DNA from: CAZMXI01 sp964570205
GTDB taxonomy: Bacteria; Planctomycetota; Phycisphaerae; Tepidisphaerales; Tepidisphaeraceae
NCBI GenBank assembly: GCA_964570205.1
Contig: CAZMXI010000238.1
Coordinates: 1 to 5,461, forward strand
Reading direction: 5' to 3'
Length of the DNA: 5,461 bases
Positions 4,079 to 5,461 of this stretch are shown here, one piece after another. How positions within the stretch are numbered: position 1 is the stretch's first letter; the number at the start of each line of letters is the position of its first letter. Below the pieces are notes generated by a model. It was not told the origin of the DNA. It did not search any database and saw only the letters and a program-made list of their open reading frames with translations. The position numbers and the translations under genes are program-made.

Positions 4079-5218
4079 ATGCTCCATCACCCGTTTCACC
4101 GCCTCATTCTCTGCTGCGTGGCGCTATGCGCTGCGATTCCCGCGATCGGGGCCGAGCCAGGCACGTCCGAAGCCGTCACCCTCTACGTTTCCAAGCTCGG
4201 CGACCACTCGGACGGGCGCTCCTGGCAGAGCGCGTTCCGCACGGTGCAGGCGGCCCTGGACGCCATACCCGACGATCGCGGCGGCCACCGCGTCATCATC
4301 CGCCCCGATACCTATATCGAGGCCAACCTCGCTCCCGCGTTCAAAGGCGCGCCCGGCCGGTACAACGCGCTGGTTGGCGATTTCGATGGCAAGCTTGGTT
4401 CGGGCGCCAAGGGCTGGGTCATTCTCGACTCGGGCGATGCCGAGAAGGGCTTTAAGAGCTGGGACTGGTGGGGATCGTTCCGCGCTTCCGACAAGCACTG
4501 GCACACCGGCAACAACAAGATCACGTTCTCCAGCATCGTGTGCGACCGCTGGACGTTCCGTCATCTCTATGTGACCGGTGGCGACGCCGGCCTGTTCTGG
4601 GACTTGACAGACAAGAGCGGCGAGGGCTTCACGGTCATCGTCGAAGACTGCGTGGGCATCGGACGGGCTTTTGGCGGCGGCGTCTGTTATCCGACCGTTC
4701 GTGAGAACGAGCCGACGGTGTTCCGGCGGTGCTATTTCCTCGGCCTGGACTGGGTGGGCGACACCGCCGCGGTGCTCGTCGGCGGATGGGAGCGATCCAT
4801 GCCCACCAAGCCCCACGTCGTCTTCGAAGACTGCACGTTCGTGCACCCCGACAACGCCCTGGCGCTTTCCTATGCCAGCCACTGCGCCCGCGCCAAGCTG
4901 GTCGGCTGCCGGCTCATCGTCCTGAACTTCACCCAGCCGGAAATGGGCGGGAAATCGACTGGGATCATCTGCACGGAGAACCACACCCCCACCGGCCGCC
5001 TGCACGTGGACCTGGAGGACTGCATCCTCGCCGGATACAGCGTCTTCACTGCCGGCGAAGCATCCCGCGCTGTTTCGTTCACCACCCGCGGCACAGTTCG
5101 GGCCTATGTGCAGTTCAAGCAGCCGATGCCCGAGGGTTTCCAGCGGATGGGGCCGTGGCCCGCCACGCTCTTTCAGCACATCGCGCCCCCCGCCACCCCG
5201 CCGGCGGCGCGCCCGTGA
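4079..5218 (+). CDS. Secreted right-handed parallel beta-helix (pectin-lyase-fold) protein
   Basis: A 379-residue exported protein. Residues 1-25 are a signal peptide (RLILCCVALCAAIPAIGA, likely cut after IGA). Residues 35-83 carry the common opening of secreted beta-helix proteins, LYVSKLGDHSDGRSWQSAF (35-53), then VQAALDAIPDDRGGHRVIIRPDTY (56-79). From about 150 to 340 there are repeated coil-like segments with a cysteine at an equivalent place: VEDC191, FRRC218, FEDC252, LVGC277 and LEDC315, as expected for stacked helix rungs. The C-terminus ends in a Pro/Ala-rich stretch (369-379). Such proteins bind or cleave polysaccharides or serve as surface proteins; no catalytic residues can be assigned, so no enzyme activity is claimed. 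GAGAGG lies seven bases before the ATG. A 365-residue frame on the other strand is a shadow: it has no signal peptide, motif or binding site. Confidence 0.85.
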   Translation: MLHHPFHRLILCCVALCAAIPAIGAEPGTSEAVTLYVSKLGDHSDGRSWQSAFRTVQAALDAIPDDRGGHRVIIRPDTYIEANLAPAFKGAPGRYNALVGDFDGKLGSGAKGWVILDSGDAEKGFKSWDWWGSFRASDKHWHTGNNKITFSSIVCDRWTFRHLYVTGGDAGLFWDLTDKSGEGFTVIVEDCVGIGRAFGGGVCYPTVRENEPTVFRRCYFLGLDWVGDTAAVLVGGWERSMPTKPHVVFEDCTFVHPDNALALSYASHCARAKLVGCRLIVLNFTQPEMGGKSTGIICTENHTPTGRLHVDLEDCILAGYSVFTAGEASRAVSFTTRGTVRAYVQFKQPMPEGFQRMGPWPATLFQHIAPPATPPAARP

Positions 5219-5242
5219 CATTCGACATGGACGGTACGGGGC

Positions 5243-5461
5243 TCATTCACCCCGCATGAAGTACTCTTCCTCCAGTTCCACGAGTCTCTTCTGCGCCTCC
5301 TCATAATCCGTCTGTATCTGCTGACCCCGCGCGGGGTCCTTGAAGGTCTCCGGGAGCCCGAACGCCTCCTGGCACCGCGCGATCAGCGATTCGGTTTCGT
5401 GAATCTCCTTCTCAAGCTGCGACAGGGTCATTCGCCCGAACGGCCGAAGATAGGGGTTGTC
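5243..5461 (-). CDS. ABC-F family ATPase, C-terminal end, cut by window edge
   Basis: The minus strand is open from the window edge to a TGA at 5243, giving the last 72 residues of a protein. It begins DNPYLRPFGRM, continues as a charged coiled coil, LEKEIHETESLIARCQEAF, then LPETFKDPARGQQIQTDYEE and AQKRLVELEEEYFMRGE. This is the pattern of the C-terminal coiled-coil domain of Uup/YjjK-type ABC-F proteins: an NPY-containing linker, a helix, a short loop with 'xDP' and a second helix ending soon after a ...LEELYxxW-like segment. ABC-F proteins are soluble paired ATPases acting on ribosomes or nucleic acid. The ATP-binding domains lie outside the window, so the subfamily cannot be told. An internal ATG at 5431 is not a credible start. 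The gene converges on the beta-helix gene 24 bases away. Confidence 0.75.
   Translation of the reverse strand, partial: DNPYLRPFGRMTLSQLEKEIHETESLIARCQEAFGLPETFKDPARGQQIQTDYEEAQKRLVELEEEYFMRGE

Noticed and set aside
4124..5221. 365-residue minus-strand frame opposite the beta-helix gene
   Set aside because: No ribosome site, signal or domain; the plus strand has a signal peptide and a coherent beta-helix pattern.
5237..5254. CGGGG/CCCCG hairpin between the convergent beta-helix and ABC-F genes
   Set aside because: Only five base pairs, with no T-run on either strand, and partly inside the ABC-F coding region; too weak to call a terminator.

Overview
The window is GC-rich bacterial DNA carrying eight credible genes. 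Two of them run off the ends. The gene content fits a Planctomycetota or related PVC-type bacterium: an extracytoplasmic-function (ECF) sigma factor with a zinc-finger anti-sigma factor and a CnrX/Spy-like periplasmic protein, an exported dual-specificity-type phosphatase, a secreted right-handed beta-helix protein and a GT39 mannosyltransferase-like enzyme. This placement is inferred from gene style, not from a phylogenetic marker. No tRNA, rRNA, CRISPR array, transposase or attachment site was seen.

Left part (1-1222): two minus-strand genes. At the left edge is the N-terminal 256 residues of a GT39 membrane glycosyltransferase. Upstream of it, separated by a strong intrinsic terminator, is an 89-residue exported Gly/Gln/Asn-rich repeat protein with four cysteines.

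Centre (1223-3276): a plus-strand operon diverges from the small repeat protein. It encodes an ECF sigma factor, a membrane-anchored zinc-finger anti-sigma factor and an exported CnrX/Spy-like helical protein with a glycine-rich tail. The stop of the anti-sigma gene overlaps the start of the third gene (ATGA). The three genes look like a complete envelope-sensing circuit: a periplasmic sensor, an anti-sigma factor and a sigma factor. The divergent gene product shares the GQG-type low-complexity composition with the sensor's tail, which makes it a candidate target or partner. A 54-residue protein with a strong ribosome binding site follows on the same strand.

Right part (3307-5461): a minus-strand exported, possibly lipoprotein, cysteine phosphatase and a plus-strand secreted beta-helix protein diverge from a 160-base intergenic region that holds a promoter-like site and a small nested repeat. 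The last feature is the C-terminal end of an ABC-F ATPase on the minus strand, converging on the beta-helix gene with a 24-base gap.

The most interesting element is the divergent sigma / anti-sigma / sensor operon together with its Gly/Gln-rich cysteine-containing neighbour. No gene here can be assigned a physiological signal from sequence alone.
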